From Fodinicurvata fenggangensis DSM 21160 (GTDB taxonomy: Bacteria > Pseudomonadota > Alphaproteobacteria > Kiloniellales > DSM-21159), in NCBI RefSeq assembly GCF_000686045.1, contig NZ_JMLV01000011.1, positions 83,618-147,617 on the forward strand: a stretch of DNA of 64,000 bases, given 5' to 3'. Both the position numbers and the translations under genes were made by a program. This document shows positions 51,777 through 61,499 of this stretch, piece by piece (positions within the stretch are counted from its first letter, which is position 1; the number at the start of each line of letters is the position of its first letter). The notes below the pieces were generated by a model. The model was not told the DNA's origin, searched no databases, and saw nothing but the letters and a program-made list of their open reading frames with translations.

Positions 51777-52622
51777 ATGGACATCCTCAACGATCCGCTT
51801 CTCCTGATCTTCTGGGCACTTGCCATGCTCGGGGTCGGTGCCTTTGCCGGCCTGATCGCGGGCCTGCTTGGCGTCGGCGGCGGGATCGTGATCGTCCCTG
51901 CCCTCTATCACGTCCTTGCACTGATGGATGTCAGCGAAGCCATTCGCATGCATGTCGCGGTCGGCAGTTCGCTGGCCATCATCATTCCCACCAGCCTTAT
52001 CTCGGCCCGGTCGCACTACCGCCGGGAAGCCGTTGACCTGCCGCTTCTGAAGCGCTGGGTCGTGCCGCTGCTGGTCGGCGTCATCGTTGGAGCCGTCGTG
52101 GCCGCCTATCTGAACGGCAATGTCCTGGCGGCCGTCTTTGCCGTCGTGGCCCTGCTGGTCTCGATCCGCATGCTGCGCGGTGAGGATACGCTGAACTTGG
52201 CGGAATCCCTGCCCGGTGAGCCCATCCGCAGCCTGCTGGCCAGCTTTATCGGCATGGTCTCGACCATGATGGGCATCGGTGGCGGCACCCTGACCGTACC
52301 GCTGCTCTCTGCCTGCAATTACCCGATTCGCCGCGCTGTGGGCACGGCGTCTGCCGTCGGTATCGTCATAGCCATTCCCGGCGCCATCGGATTCCTGGTC
52401 AGTGGCCAGGGGGTCGAGGGGCGCCCTCCCCTGACCATAGGCTATATCAACCTGGTGGCCTTCTGTCTTATTGTCCCGACCACCACGCTGCTGGCGCCCT
52501 ATGGCGCGCGCCTGGCGCACACCATCAAGCCCGGCAGGCTCAAGATCGCCTTTGCACTCTTCCTGCTGGCCACGTCACTCAGACTGTTCTACGACCTTTT
52601 CACGGCCTTCCAGGCCGGCTGA
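51777..52622 (+). CDS. TSUP (TauE/SafE) family membrane transporter
   Basis: This 281-aa protein has about eight hydrophobic segments and the family repeats GLIAGLLGVGGGIVIVPALY and FIGMVSTMMGIGGGTLTVPLL. Members export sulfite, sulfonates or other organic anions. The ATG at 51777 has only a weak ribosome site. Its 3' end overlaps the convergent GntR gene by about 48 bp. Confidence 0.92.
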   Translation: MDILNDPLLLIFWALAMLGVGAFAGLIAGLLGVGGGIVIVPALYHVLALMDVSEAIRMHVAVGSSLAIIIPTSLISARSHYRREAVDLPLLKRWVVPLLVGVIVGAVVAAYLNGNVLAAVFAVVALLVSIRMLRGEDTLNLAESLPGEPIRSLLASFIGMVSTMMGIGGGTLTVPLLSACNYPIRRAVGTASAVGIVIAIPGAIGFLVSGQGVEGRPPLTIGYINLVAFCLIVPTTTLLAPYGARLAHTIKPGRLKIAFALFLLATSLRLFYDLFTAFQAG

Positions 52623-53333
52623 GCGGCCCAGCTGACCCTTTTCCTGTTGCGACCCGGCCGACAGGGCTGCGGCGCCGACCAGGTCATGCTGCACCATGCG
52701 CAAGTGCGCCTGCATGCAGGCGGCGGCCTTCTCCGGCAAGCGCTCGGCAATCGCCCCGGCCAGGCGACGATGATCCACGGCGTAGCGCTTCCTTCGGCGG
52801 TCATCGATCACGGTCTCGCGCAAACGCCCCCAGGCTGTCTGCGCCCGCACCGCATTGAGCGTATCGAACAGCCCCAGGAACAGGCTGTTGTGTGCAGCCA
52901 GCGCAATCGCCCTGTGCAGCTTGCTGTCCCAGATTTCATAGGCCTCGATATTCGTGGAGGACTCGCTCTTCTCTGCGTAATAGCGAATCTCGTCGATCTC
53001 GCGCTGCGTGGCGCGCAATGCAGCAAAGGCGGCCAGGCGAGGTTCGACCTCCAGCCTGACCTCCATGATCTCGGAAGGATTGGTGCTTTCGGTCAGTTGC
53101 GCAATGTCGGTCACCTGGCGCTGCGGCCGCGGGCCGGCAAAGGTCCCCTGCCCCACATGGCGCCAGACACGCCCTTCGGCCTCCAGCAGGTCCAGGGCAC
53201 GGCGCAGGGTACGCCGTCCCACACCCAGGATGGCGGAGAGTTCCCGCTCGGGTGGCAGCCGCTTGCCCGGAGCATAGGTGCCGTCATCCAGCGCGGCGCG
53301 CAGGCTTTTGAGTGCGTGTTCGTACTGCGACAT
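52575..53333 (-). CDS. GntR-family regulator, FCD (FadR) subfamily
   Basis: This regulator of about 252 aa has a GntR winged helix (APGKRLPPERELSAILGVGRRTLRRALDLLEAEGRVWRHVGQGTF). An all-helical FCD domain follows with metal/ligand-type His and Arg positions (LHRAIALAAHN, DHRRLAGAI). The start at 53333 fits the family; the longer frame to 53435 lacks support. It lies between the TSUP gene and the APC permease and could act on either, or on tctCBA. Confidence 0.9.
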   Translation of the reverse strand: MSQYEHALKSLRAALDDGTYAPGKRLPPERELSAILGVGRRTLRRALDLLEAEGRVWRHVGQGTFAGPRPQRQVTDIAQLTESTNPSEIMEVRLEVEPRLAAFAALRATQREIDEIRYYAEKSESSTNIEAYEIWDSKLHRAIALAAHNSLFLGLFDTLNAVRAQTAWGRLRETVIDDRRRKRYAVDHRRLAGAIAERLPEKAAACMQAHLRMVQHDLVGAAALSAGSQQEKGQLGRSAGLEGREKVVEQSE

Positions 53334-53513
53334 CCCGGTCGAAGCGCTTTCCCCGTTCCCGCAATCAAGATTCTGCACCGTGATATCAGGTCCCCCGCGC
53401 ACACGGAAGTCCCACCCGGGCGCGGCGCACCCCATGCTTCGGATGACCCGTGACTCCCAAGGCGTTATAGTGCCTGGAAAAATACGGGGGTTTCAAAAAA
53501 TTCGGGGGAATCC

Positions 53514-55100
53514 ATGAAGCTCAAGCGCTCGATCGGCGTCGTCGGTCTGACCTGCATCGGGGTGGGCGGTGTCGTCGGCTCCGGCTGGCTTTTCGCGCCG
53601 ATCAATGCCGCACAGCACGCCGGTCCGGCGGCCATGCTGTCCTGGATCATCTGTGGCGTGGCCGTGATGCTGCTGGCCCTGACCTTTGCCGAGGTCTGCA
53701 CCTGCCTGCCGGTGGCCGGCGGCCTGGGGCGCATCCCTTACTACAGCCATGGCCAGCTGGCAGCCGCCGCCATGGGCTGGACGGCCTGGTTGGGCTATGT
53801 CCTGGCCGCCCCGATCGAAGTCACGGTGATGCTGCAGTATCTCCAGGGCCCCTTGCCCTGGCTGTCCGGCAGTTCGGCCAGCCACGGACTCAGTTACCTG
53901 GGAATCGCATTCGCCATCGTCTTCCTGGCGATCATGACCGTGATCAATGCCTTCGGGGCCGCGCTCTTCGCAAAGCTCAATGCCGGCCTGACCATCTTCA
54001 AGGTCATCGTTCCCATCGTGGTTGCCATCCTGATCATCGCCGACCGCTTCCAGGGCGCAAACTTCACCACCAGCCCCTCCTTCGCGCCCATGGGTTGGGA
54101 GGGCGTACTTTCGGCGATACCCGCCGGTGGCGTGCTCTTTGCCTTCCTGGGCTTCCGGCACGCCATCGACATGGCCGGCGAGGTGCGCCGCCCCCAGGTC
54201 ACCATGCCCGTGGCCCTGGGGCTTTCGGTCCTGATCTGCCTGCTGCTCTATCTCCTGCTGCAGGTCTCCTTCATCGGGGCGCTATCCGAGGACTCCCTGT
54301 CAAAGGGCTGGGCCCAGCTTGAAAGCGGCCACCGTCTGGGGCCGCTGGGCGCCCTGGCCGTTGCGCTCGGCATGGTCTGGCTGTCCAGCGTCATCCTGGC
54401 AGGCGCCGTGATCGCGCCCTTCGGCGGGGCGCTCGTGGCCACCGGTTCCAACGCGCGCATCACCCTGGCCCTGGCACGCAACGGCTTCTTCCCCCAACTG
54501 ATGACCCGCCTGTCCCAGCGCCAGGTCCCGCTCAATGCCCTGTTGCTCAACCTGGCCCTCGGCATTGCCGCCTTCCTGGCTCTGCCTTTCCAGGAGCTGG
54601 TCGCCCTCAACTCTTCGGCCATCACCCTGTCGCTCACCATCGGTCCCGTCGCCCTGCTGGCCCTGCGTCACCAGATGCCCGAAGCCGAACGCGGCTTCCG
54701 GCTTCCACTCGCCTGGCCGGTTGCGGCCCTGGCCTTCATCGTGGCCACCCTGGTGATCTACTGGTCCGGCTGGGACAACACTTGGCGGCTCGTCCTGGCT
54801 CTGGCCCTGGGCGGCGTGCTCTTCACGATCGTCCAGGCGCGCAGCGGACAATGGGCCGTGGACGCCCGCAACTCCCTCTGGCTGGTGCCCTACCTGGTCG
54901 GCCTGACCCTGCTGTCCTGGCTGGGTGGCTTTGGCGGCGGACTGGATGTCATTCCCTTCGGCTGGGACATCCTGCTGGGCAGTTTGCTGGGCCTCGGCAC
55001 GATCCTCTGGGCCGTGCGCCTGCGCCTGGACAGGGGAACCTTTGCCGCACGAAATCCGGATCTGGCCACCGAGCTGGAAGGGTCAAGAGCAGACAGCTGA
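53514..55100 (+). CDS. APC-family amino acid permease
   Basis: This 528-aa permease has 12 or more hydrophobic segments and an APC start (KRSIGVVGLTCIGVGGVVGSGWLFAP), whose Gly-rich first helix binds the substrate backbone. Further features are the FLGFRHAIDMAGEVRRPQVTMP segment and the long C-terminus of the AspT/glutamate-transporter-like subgroup. GGGGGAATCC precedes the ATG, and TTATAG at about 53464 may be its -10 box. The amino acid is unknown. Confidence 0.92.
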   Translation: MKLKRSIGVVGLTCIGVGGVVGSGWLFAPINAAQHAGPAAMLSWIICGVAVMLLALTFAEVCTCLPVAGGLGRIPYYSHGQLAAAAMGWTAWLGYVLAAPIEVTVMLQYLQGPLPWLSGSSASHGLSYLGIAFAIVFLAIMTVINAFGAALFAKLNAGLTIFKVIVPIVVAILIIADRFQGANFTTSPSFAPMGWEGVLSAIPAGGVLFAFLGFRHAIDMAGEVRRPQVTMPVALGLSVLICLLLYLLLQVSFIGALSEDSLSKGWAQLESGHRLGPLGALAVALGMVWLSSVILAGAVIAPFGGALVATGSNARITLALARNGFFPQLMTRLSQRQVPLNALLLNLALGIAAFLALPFQELVALNSSAITLSLTIGPVALLALRHQMPEAERGFRLPLAWPVAALAFIVATLVIYWSGWDNTWRLVLALALGGVLFTIVQARSGQWAVDARNSLWLVPYLVGLTLLSWLGGFGGGLDVIPFGWDILLGSLLGLGTILWAVRLRLDRGTFAARNPDLATELEGSRADS

Positions 55101-55149
55101 GCTCGTACGCTCTCCACACAGAGGAGTCTGAAAAGGGAAGGGTTGCCCG

Positions 55150-58100
55150 ATGAAGTGTCGTCATTTCCTGGCAAGAGGACTGTTCCGCCTCTTGCCCTTT
55201 TGCCTTTCCCTGCAGCCAGCTCTGGCGGCTGAAGAGGTCTGCGAACCAGCCGCGGTGCCGAAACTGGCCGAATGCTCATCCGCTGCCATGCTCGACGCCC
55301 TCAACGAGGATCTCCTCATCACAGGGCCCCGCGCACCAGAAGAGCTCTATGCCGAAGGCCGCACGCCGCCGGGCCAGGCCCGGCTCTCCCTCTCCGGTCT
55401 GGTCACGGAGACGGGTTCGGCTTGTGCCCAGCCCGTGGCGACACTCACCAGCGACGGCCTGTTGATGAGCGGCGCCCTTTCGGGAGAAGAGGCCAAGAAG
55501 AGCGTCCAGGAACGGGCCGAGACATTGAAGAAACGCGCCGAAGAGATACGCGATGCCGGCAATGCCGAGGATCAGGTCGATGCCTTGATGGATTTGATGG
55601 GCCGGGCATCCGGTGACCCGAGGTCCGGAGGTGGCAACGACTTCGACCCGCTCAATGTCCTGATCCCCCAGGACGAGCAGCAACGCGATGTGATCCTGGA
55701 GGTTTCCAGCCCCAACGCCTTCACGCTGGATAGCGGACAGCTCGGCAATCCCATCTGGATCCAGCACAGCGGCGCAACGGGCTGGAGCCCACGTGCTGCC
55801 AGTCATTTCGTCATTCAGTTGCCCGGCACCACACAGGACGACCTGCAGCCCGGCGAGAGCTATGAAGCCACGGCCCTGGCCCCCATCGACGGAACCGAGC
55901 CCGACGCCATGCCTACCATGATGGCATTCCATACCTCCTGGAACGGCCAGTTCCAGCGCTTCCAGGACCCCGAGCGCGCCAATCCCCTGGGCGCCCGGAT
56001 GCTGCGCGACATCCAACGCAATTTCTCCCTGCCCTCGGGCATGAAGGGACTTGATTTGGCGCGCATGGCCCAGACGGGCGAGGGCCACGCCTTTCAGGGC
56101 GAGGTCACCCTGGTGGGCGGACGCCTGGAGGGGGAAGTTCATATCGAGGAGATCACCGAGACAGCGGTGTACGGGCGTCTGGAGCTCTCCGGACAGGCTG
56201 TCGCGGAAACCCAGGTCCATCGCTTCACCCATGACGACAACGGGGGCCTGGATGGCTCCGAACGCGTCGAGACACGCAAGGACTCCGGCTCGCTGGAACT
56301 GACTGGCCGCTTCGAGGCCCCGAATCGCGGCTCCATGATCCGCATGGGCTATGCCGCCGTCACGGTCGAGGCCCGTGGCGGCAAGCGCCAATCCGAGCTT
56401 GCCGTGACCAGCCACTTCCCGCCAGCGCGCGCGCGCAATGTCGACCGCGAGGCGCCGAATATCGAGATTGTCTTTGACCGGCGGCTGGAGCCGGGCAGCC
56501 TCTCCCCGGACAGCGCCTATATCGAATACCCCGATTCCTTTGGCGACATGGTTCGCATCCCGGCCGACGTGCAGATCCGAGGGGACAGCCTGCTCATTGA
56601 GCCGAAGGACCATCTGAGACCGGCCGCCTGGCATCGTGTCGTGATCGAAGCCGGCGCCGCCGGACCACGCGGTCAAAACGGCGCCCAACTGCCGGCAGCC
56701 TACGGCTTCACCTTCGCCACCCTGCCGGAAGAATTCGAGATCGAACCGCATGTCTTCCAGGTTTCGAAAGATGCGCCGCTCGTGGCCGGCAAGCAGACCC
56801 TGACCCGCCTCGATGTGGACTGGGAACGCCCGGAGCACACTGTTGATGAAGCATGGCATGTCCGGACGATACCGGCCGATGCCTGGGTCACCGACGAACG
56901 CGAGGGCCTGCTTTACGAAAAGAAGCAGAAAACGGAAGTCCCCATCGAGGAATTGACCGGCAAGGCCGAAAAACGGCGCGCAACCAACACCGTCAACTTC
57001 TTCGGATGGCAGCCCCGACTGCGCGAAACGCAACAGGTTCGCGGTTTCATCCAGCCCATCGACCCCTGTGACCGACACCTGGAGGAGGAAGAGGGAGAAC
57101 GGACGGTTTCCTGGACCGACCTGCAGAAGGACCTGACTTTCGACTATTACATGATGAAGGTCGGCAGTTGGGCCGATGGAGTTCCACCGGCTGCCCGCGA
57201 TGTCGCGCGCCGGATCGCCGCGAAGGCGGAGGAATTCACCGAGCAGACATTCCCGGTCACGGGCGTTACGGGTCGAGCCGCCGGCGATTACGTACCGAGC
57301 GAGGACTGGCGGAACGACCTCGCGTCCAAGCTCGAGAAGTATGACAAAGCCTGGGCGAATCCTCTGCTCGACCACGACGGGCGGGACATCTTCCATCACT
57401 ACAAGGCCCGTTTCCTGCTGGTTAAGGAACTTCACGACCGACTCTGGGAACAGGGGAATGTCCCCGATCTGGTCGTCGCCCTCTTTCCGACGGACGTCAT
57501 GGGCGGCGGCTCCTCGTTCGGCACCGACAAGCAGGCACCTGGCGCACAAGAAGAGGTCTGGCCGCCACCCATCCATTTCCTGATGCCCTTCAGCCTGATG
57601 GAAACCTCGCGCCGGGCAGCCGAGGTCCCTGCCGTCGCGCATGAGTTCGGCCATGGATTCGGCCTTCCGCATGTACCTGACGTGAAGGGGCGAACGGAAC
57701 GCGCCGTCGAATGCAAATCCGGTCGCAGCGATATGGCAGGGATCGAAGGTTTCCGCCTGTCGCTGGATGGGGACAGCGGTTTCAACAAGTCCTTCGAGGA
57801 GGGCAATGGGGAAAGTCCGCATACCCTCCTGCCGCTCATGTATCCCTGCGCTCAGGAGACGGCCAAGCACTTCATCCTGCGCGATCACTATCAGAGCCTG
57901 CTCGGCCGGCTGAAAAGCATCTACATGTCTCCCAGCCTGCCCCCACCCGGCAGCAGAACAGAGGCGCCGAATACCCTACCTCATCAGGGAACAAGCGCGT
58001 TTACCCGCCTGTTGCGACCGGTAAGCGTCGCCTCCGCATCTCAGGGCAGCACTCAGGAACAGGTCTACGTGGTTTCCGGCTGGCTGGATGAAAGCGGACA

Positions 58101-59226
58101 GCAGTCCAAGATCAATCACGTCTCTCCCGTACAGGGGATCACCCGGAAGCATGGCCCCGAGGGCGCCTTCACGCTGCTGCTCCGCGATGCCGAAGGCGAA
58201 GTGCTGGCCCACCGGTCGGTCGGCCCCGCCCTGCGTGACAGCCAGACCGGGCCCTTTCTCGCCCTCGTAAGCAGTCCCGCGCCGCCACACAGCGTGGAAC
58301 TGCATCTGGAGGACAAGCTGTTGGCAAAGCGCCAACGCAGTTCCACTCCACCTGAGATCACAGCCTTCGACATTCGCGAGGTCGACGAAGACGAGGTTGT
58401 CGCGGACTGGCTGCTGTCCGATGCCGACGGAGACCCGCTAACCAGTTCCCTGCTCTTCCGCGCGGCGGATGAGGAGGCCTGGCGTGTCGTGGTTCCCCGA
58501 ACTCAGGAGAGCCGGGTGACGATCCCCCGGGTGGCCTTGCCGGATGGCGCCAGCCCCCAGTTCCGCCTGGTGGTCAGTGACGGCATGAACCGGACGGAGC
58601 GTCTGCTGAAAGCCACATCAGCCACCCGCACGCCCCCGGTTCGCGAAGTACCCGTTGACGAGCAGGAAACCCTCCCTCCCGAGCCCGAACCGGACCGGGG
58701 ACCGGCCCCGCTGGCCGGCGAGCCTGTCGAAAGCCAATGGGAAGACTCCTCCGAAGAGGTGCCCGATGACTCCTCGCAAGCCGTAACGGAGGCCCTTCAG
58801 TCCGAGCCCGAAGGCAAGCTTGTGCTGGAGGGCCAAACCCATGCACTGCAGATCGCGCGCTGCGAACGCAAGAGCTTCGGGCCGGAAGCTTCGGTCATTG
58901 AACTGAGCGCAACCTCGGGGTCGGTCGAAAGCGAACACCTGTCCGTGAAGGCCAGCATTGCCGAACTGCCCCAAGGCGCCCATCAGCTCGTGGAAGCCCG
59001 CCGCGTCGATGCGGATGGACAGGAGGGCGCGGTCTTCATGGCCATGCACAGCGCAGAGGGAGACAAGTGGAAGGACCCCTTCGGCGCGCCGGTGGACAGC
59101 CCGCTTCTGCGCCTGGAAGGAACCACTCTTACCGGCAGCGGCGAGTTCTTCGACCGCACGCGTGAGGTGATCTCCCTCGGACAGGGACGCTTCCAGGCTC
59201 CCTGTCCCGGTCTGGGCGACGAATAG
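55150..59226 (+). CDS. Exported metzincin-like protein with C-terminal extension (1358 aa)
   Basis: A signal peptide (FRLLPFCLSLQPALA) is followed by a region paralogous to the 932-aa protein at 13313. Both start with E.CEP..VP.L..CS..AM, and both carry an SbsA/Big_5-like Ig domain (here about 420-530, VFDRRLEPGSL). The zinc motif is the canonical metzincin HEFGHGFGLPH (His831, Glu832, His835, His841), followed by PLMYPC as likely Met-turn. Beyond about residue 930 an extra 430 residues appear: a cadherin/FN3-like beta domain (about 1070-1160, DADGDPLTSSLLF), a Pro/Glu-rich linker and a final unknown domain. AAGGG precedes the ATG. Probably an exported zinc protease or a binding protein derived from one. 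Confidence 0.82.
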   Translation: MKCRHFLARGLFRLLPFCLSLQPALAAEEVCEPAAVPKLAECSSAAMLDALNEDLLITGPRAPEELYAEGRTPPGQARLSLSGLVTETGSACAQPVATLTSDGLLMSGALSGEEAKKSVQERAETLKKRAEEIRDAGNAEDQVDALMDLMGRASGDPRSGGGNDFDPLNVLIPQDEQQRDVILEVSSPNAFTLDSGQLGNPIWIQHSGATGWSPRAASHFVIQLPGTTQDDLQPGESYEATALAPIDGTEPDAMPTMMAFHTSWNGQFQRFQDPERANPLGARMLRDIQRNFSLPSGMKGLDLARMAQTGEGHAFQGEVTLVGGRLEGEVHIEEITETAVYGRLELSGQAVAETQVHRFTHDDNGGLDGSERVETRKDSGSLELTGRFEAPNRGSMIRMGYAAVTVEARGGKRQSELAVTSHFPPARARNVDREAPNIEIVFDRRLEPGSLSPDSAYIEYPDSFGDMVRIPADVQIRGDSLLIEPKDHLRPAAWHRVVIEAGAAGPRGQNGAQLPAAYGFTFATLPEEFEIEPHVFQVSKDAPLVAGKQTLTRLDVDWERPEHTVDEAWHVRTIPADAWVTDEREGLLYEKKQKTEVPIEELTGKAEKRRATNTVNFFGWQPRLRETQQVRGFIQPIDPCDRHLEEEEGERTVSWTDLQKDLTFDYYMMKVGSWADGVPPAARDVARRIAAKAEEFTEQTFPVTGVTGRAAGDYVPSEDWRNDLASKLEKYDKAWANPLLDHDGRDIFHHYKARFLLVKELHDRLWEQGNVPDLVVALFPTDVMGGGSSFGTDKQAPGAQEEVWPPPIHFLMPFSLMETSRRAAEVPAVAHEFGHGFGLPHVPDVKGRTERAVECKSGRSDMAGIEGFRLSLDGDSGFNKSFEEGNGESPHTLLPLMYPCAQETAKHFILRDHYQSLLGRLKSIYMSPSLPPPGSRTEAPNTLPHQGTSAFTRLLRPVSVASASQGSTQEQVYVVSGWLDESGQQSKINHVSPVQGITRKHGPEGAFTLLLRDAEGEVLAHRSVGPALRDSQTGPFLALVSSPAPPHSVELHLEDKLLAKRQRSSTPPEITAFDIREVDEDEVVADWLLSDADGDPLTSSLLFRAADEEAWRVVVPRTQESRVTIPRVALPDGASPQFRLVVSDGMNRTERLLKATSATRTPPVREVPVDEQETLPPEPEPDRGPAPLAGEPVESQWEDSSEEVPDDSSQAVTEALQSEPEGKLVLEGQTHALQIARCERKSFGPEASVIELSATSGSVESEHLSVKASIAELPQGAHQLVEARRVDADGQEGAVFMAMHSAEGDKWKDPFGAPVDSPLLRLEGTTLTGSGEFFDRTREVISLGQGRFQAPCPGLGDE

Positions 59227-59243
59227 CTCCTCGGCGGCCGACA

Positions 59244-60536
59244 TCACAAGCGAACGGCAACACCTCCCAGAACCCAGAACAGCAGGAAGCCGCCAGTCGC
59301 CGCCAGGCCAAGAGGAAGGGTTACACGCCAGGCCAGGGCCATACCTCCAATGCCGGCCGCCAGGGCACCCTTGGCCAGGCTGTTCACGGCGCTGGCCAGG
59401 AGGATGCCCAGAGCAGCCAACTCCAGCGCCGTGCCTTCTTGACTCATTCTGGCGAGCGCCAGGGTAATGGCGTCCACGTCGGTCACCCCGGAGATCGCGG
59501 CGACGGCGAGCAACCCGCTGTCTCCCAGTGCTTGCTCAAGCGCCGTTGCCACCAGCAGGATCAGCGCCAGCAGCGCACCGAACACCAGGGCCGAGCCCAG
59601 TTCCAGGGGATTCTTCAGCTGCGCCGGCGCCTCGTCCTGCGCGGCATGTTTTCCCTTCCACCACAGCAGCAGGACCGCGGCATAGGTCAAACCAGCCATG
59701 AACAGGGCCGGAAGCAGCAAGGGAGGAAGTAGCGTGGGGTGGATAATGGCAACCACCACAAGCATCCTTGGAAACATGGTGCCGCAGGCCACGAGAATCC
59801 CGGCTGAGAGAAGGGACTGGCTGGCGGTTCCAGAGCTGCCTCGATGGCGACGCGCCAGACGGGAGAAGTGCAGCGTGAGAGCCGTCGAGGACGCCAGGCC
59901 GGCGAACAGGCCGGTCAGCAGCGCCCCTTTTTCCGGCCCGACAATCCGCATGGCGAAGTAGCCGATGAAGGAAATCCCGGCGATCAGCACCACCATCCAC
60001 CAGATTTCGAAGGGGTTGAGGACCTGCCAGGGTCCATAGCCCCGATCGGGCAGCAACGGCAGCACGATGACCGAGATGGCCAGCAGCTTCAGGGTGGCCC
60101 GCAGCTCCACGGGCTCCAACGCACCGACCCAGCGATGCAGCAGGGACTTGTAGCCGAGCAACAGGGCCGTGGCGACTGCGGCCATGGCCGCTTCCAGCAT
60201 GTACCCCTGGCTGGCCGCCGCTCCGAAAGCAAAGGTCAGCAAGGCGGCAATCAGGCTGGTGACACCGAAGTCGCCGCGTTGGTGCCCGCGCACGGCATAG
60301 CCCGTCACCAGGACGGCCGCCACGGCAAGAAAGCCATAGCCGATCACGGCCAATTCGCTGGCCGTGGCCAGCAGGCCGACAAAGCCGCCAAGCAGACCCA
60401 ACAGGGCAAAGGTCCGCACGCCGGCAACGCGACTGCCTTCCGTCGCCTCGCGCGCGTTCCATCCACGCTCGAGCCCGATCAGCAGGCCAGCCGCCAGGGC
60501 GACGCTCAGCGGAATGATGGCATCACCGGGCTCCAC
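59244..60536 (-). CDS. MgtC/SapB N-terminal and DUF4010 membrane protein
   Basis: This 430-aa protein has an MgtC-like N-terminus (SVALAAGLLIGLERGW, GVRTFALLGLLGG, then GYKSLLHRWVG) followed by a DUF4010 region (about 200-430), with about 12 hydrophobic segments. The fused MgtC-DUF4010 form is common in proteobacteria but its transport role is unclear. The start is GTG 60536 with AAGGGATAACG upstream. It is 22 bases behind the dehydrogenase gene on the same strand, so the two are probably co-transcribed. Confidence 0.88.
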   Translation of the reverse strand: MEPGDAIIPLSVALAAGLLIGLERGWNAREATEGSRVAGVRTFALLGLLGGFVGLLATASELAVIGYGFLAVAAVLVTGYAVRGHQRGDFGVTSLIAALLTFAFGAAASQGYMLEAAMAAVATALLLGYKSLLHRWVGALEPVELRATLKLLAISVIVLPLLPDRGYGPWQVLNPFEIWWMVVLIAGISFIGYFAMRIVGPEKGALLTGLFAGLASSTALTLHFSRLARRHRGSSGTASQSLLSAGILVACGTMFPRMLVVVAIIHPTLLPPLLLPALFMAGLTYAAVLLLWWKGKHAAQDEAPAQLKNPLELGSALVFGALLALILLVATALEQALGDSGLLAVAAISGVTDVDAITLALARMSQEGTALELAALGILLASAVNSLAKGALAAGIGGMALAWRVTLPLGLAATGGFLLFWVLGGVAVRL

Positions 60537-60558
60537 GCCGTTATCCCTTGGGCCGCCT

Positions 60559-61317
60559 CTACTGCGCCGTGTAGCCGCCGTCCACCAGGTGGTAGCTTCC
60601 CGTGATGAAGCTCGCCCGCTCCGACAACAGGAAACAGGTCAGGGCGGAAACCTCCTCCGCCGTCCCCAGGCGCTGGACGGGATGCAAGCCGGCCAATTGG
60701 CCCAAGGTTTCCTCATCCAGGTTTTTCGAGAGCAGCGGCGTGTCGATGAAGGCCGGCCCCACGGCGTTGATACGAACCCCTTCGGTCGCGTATTCCATGC
60801 CCGCGGTCTTGGTCAGGCCGACCAGGGCATGCTTGGCCGCCACATAGGCGGAAGCCTTGGCAAACCCGACGGACCCCAGGATGGAGGCCATGTTGACGAT
60901 GGCCCCACCGCCGCTCTGCAGCATCGCGGGAATCTGATAGCGCAGGCCGTAGAAGACGCCATTCAAATTGATGTCGATGACCTGGCGCCAGCCGTCCAGG
61001 GGATAGTCGCCGGTCTTCTCGCTGGGCCCGCCGATACCCGCGTTGTTCACGGCCAGGTGCAGGCCACCGCATTCCCGCACTGCGAAGTCCACCAGGGCTT
61101 CCACGGCCTTCGCATCGGCCACATCCGCGGTGCAGACCTGCGCTTTGCCACCGGCCTTGCGGATTTCTTCCGCCACCGCCTCGGAGGACTTGGCCTCGAC
61201 GTCACTCACGACCACTTCCGCGCCTTCGCGGCCCAGCTCGCGGGCAATGGCCGCTCCGATACCGGAACCGGCACCCGTCACGATGGCCACCTTGTCTGTA
61301 AAGATACGCTCTGTCAT
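60559..61317 (-). CDS. Short-chain dehydrogenase/reductase
   Basis: This 252-aa classical SDR has coenzyme motif TGAGSGIG (14-21), an acidic Asp39 after the second strand that favours NAD(H), NNAG (91-94), and catalytic Ser145, Tyr158 and Lys162 (YVAAK). The substrate is unknown. AAGGAGAGG precedes the ATG at 61317. First gene of a pair with the MgtC-like protein. Confidence 0.93.
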   Translation of the reverse strand: MTERIFTDKVAIVTGAGSGIGAAIARELGREGAEVVVSDVEAKSSEAVAEEIRKAGGKAQVCTADVADAKAVEALVDFAVRECGGLHLAVNNAGIGGPSEKTGDYPLDGWRQVIDINLNGVFYGLRYQIPAMLQSGGGAIVNMASILGSVGFAKASAYVAAKHALVGLTKTAGMEYATEGVRINAVGPAFIDTPLLSKNLDEETLGQLAGLHPVQRLGTAEEVSALTCFLLSERASFITGSYHLVDGGYTAQ

Positions 61318-61499
61318 CGCTGCCTCTCCTTCGTCAATGGCATGCCGGATTGTTCAATGGTACAGCGCCAATCTAACGCAGGACCGTCCGCAGGGGCAGT
61401 GCGATAGCGTGAGCTATAACGGCGCAGGTCTGCATTGAAGCGCCGACCACCCTCCCCAATCTCATTAGAGGCTGCCTGTTACATGCCCGGTTTGCAATC

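Noticed and set aside
51599..51826. 75-aa minus-strand open frame before the TSUP gene
   Set aside because: No ribosome site or recognisable family; it overlaps the TSUP start and the intergenic region.
55276..57888. 870-aa open frame on the minus strand
   Set aside because: It is the antisense shadow of the metzincin-like gene; GC-rich codon bias keeps the opposite frame open. No signal, ribosome site or domain is visible.
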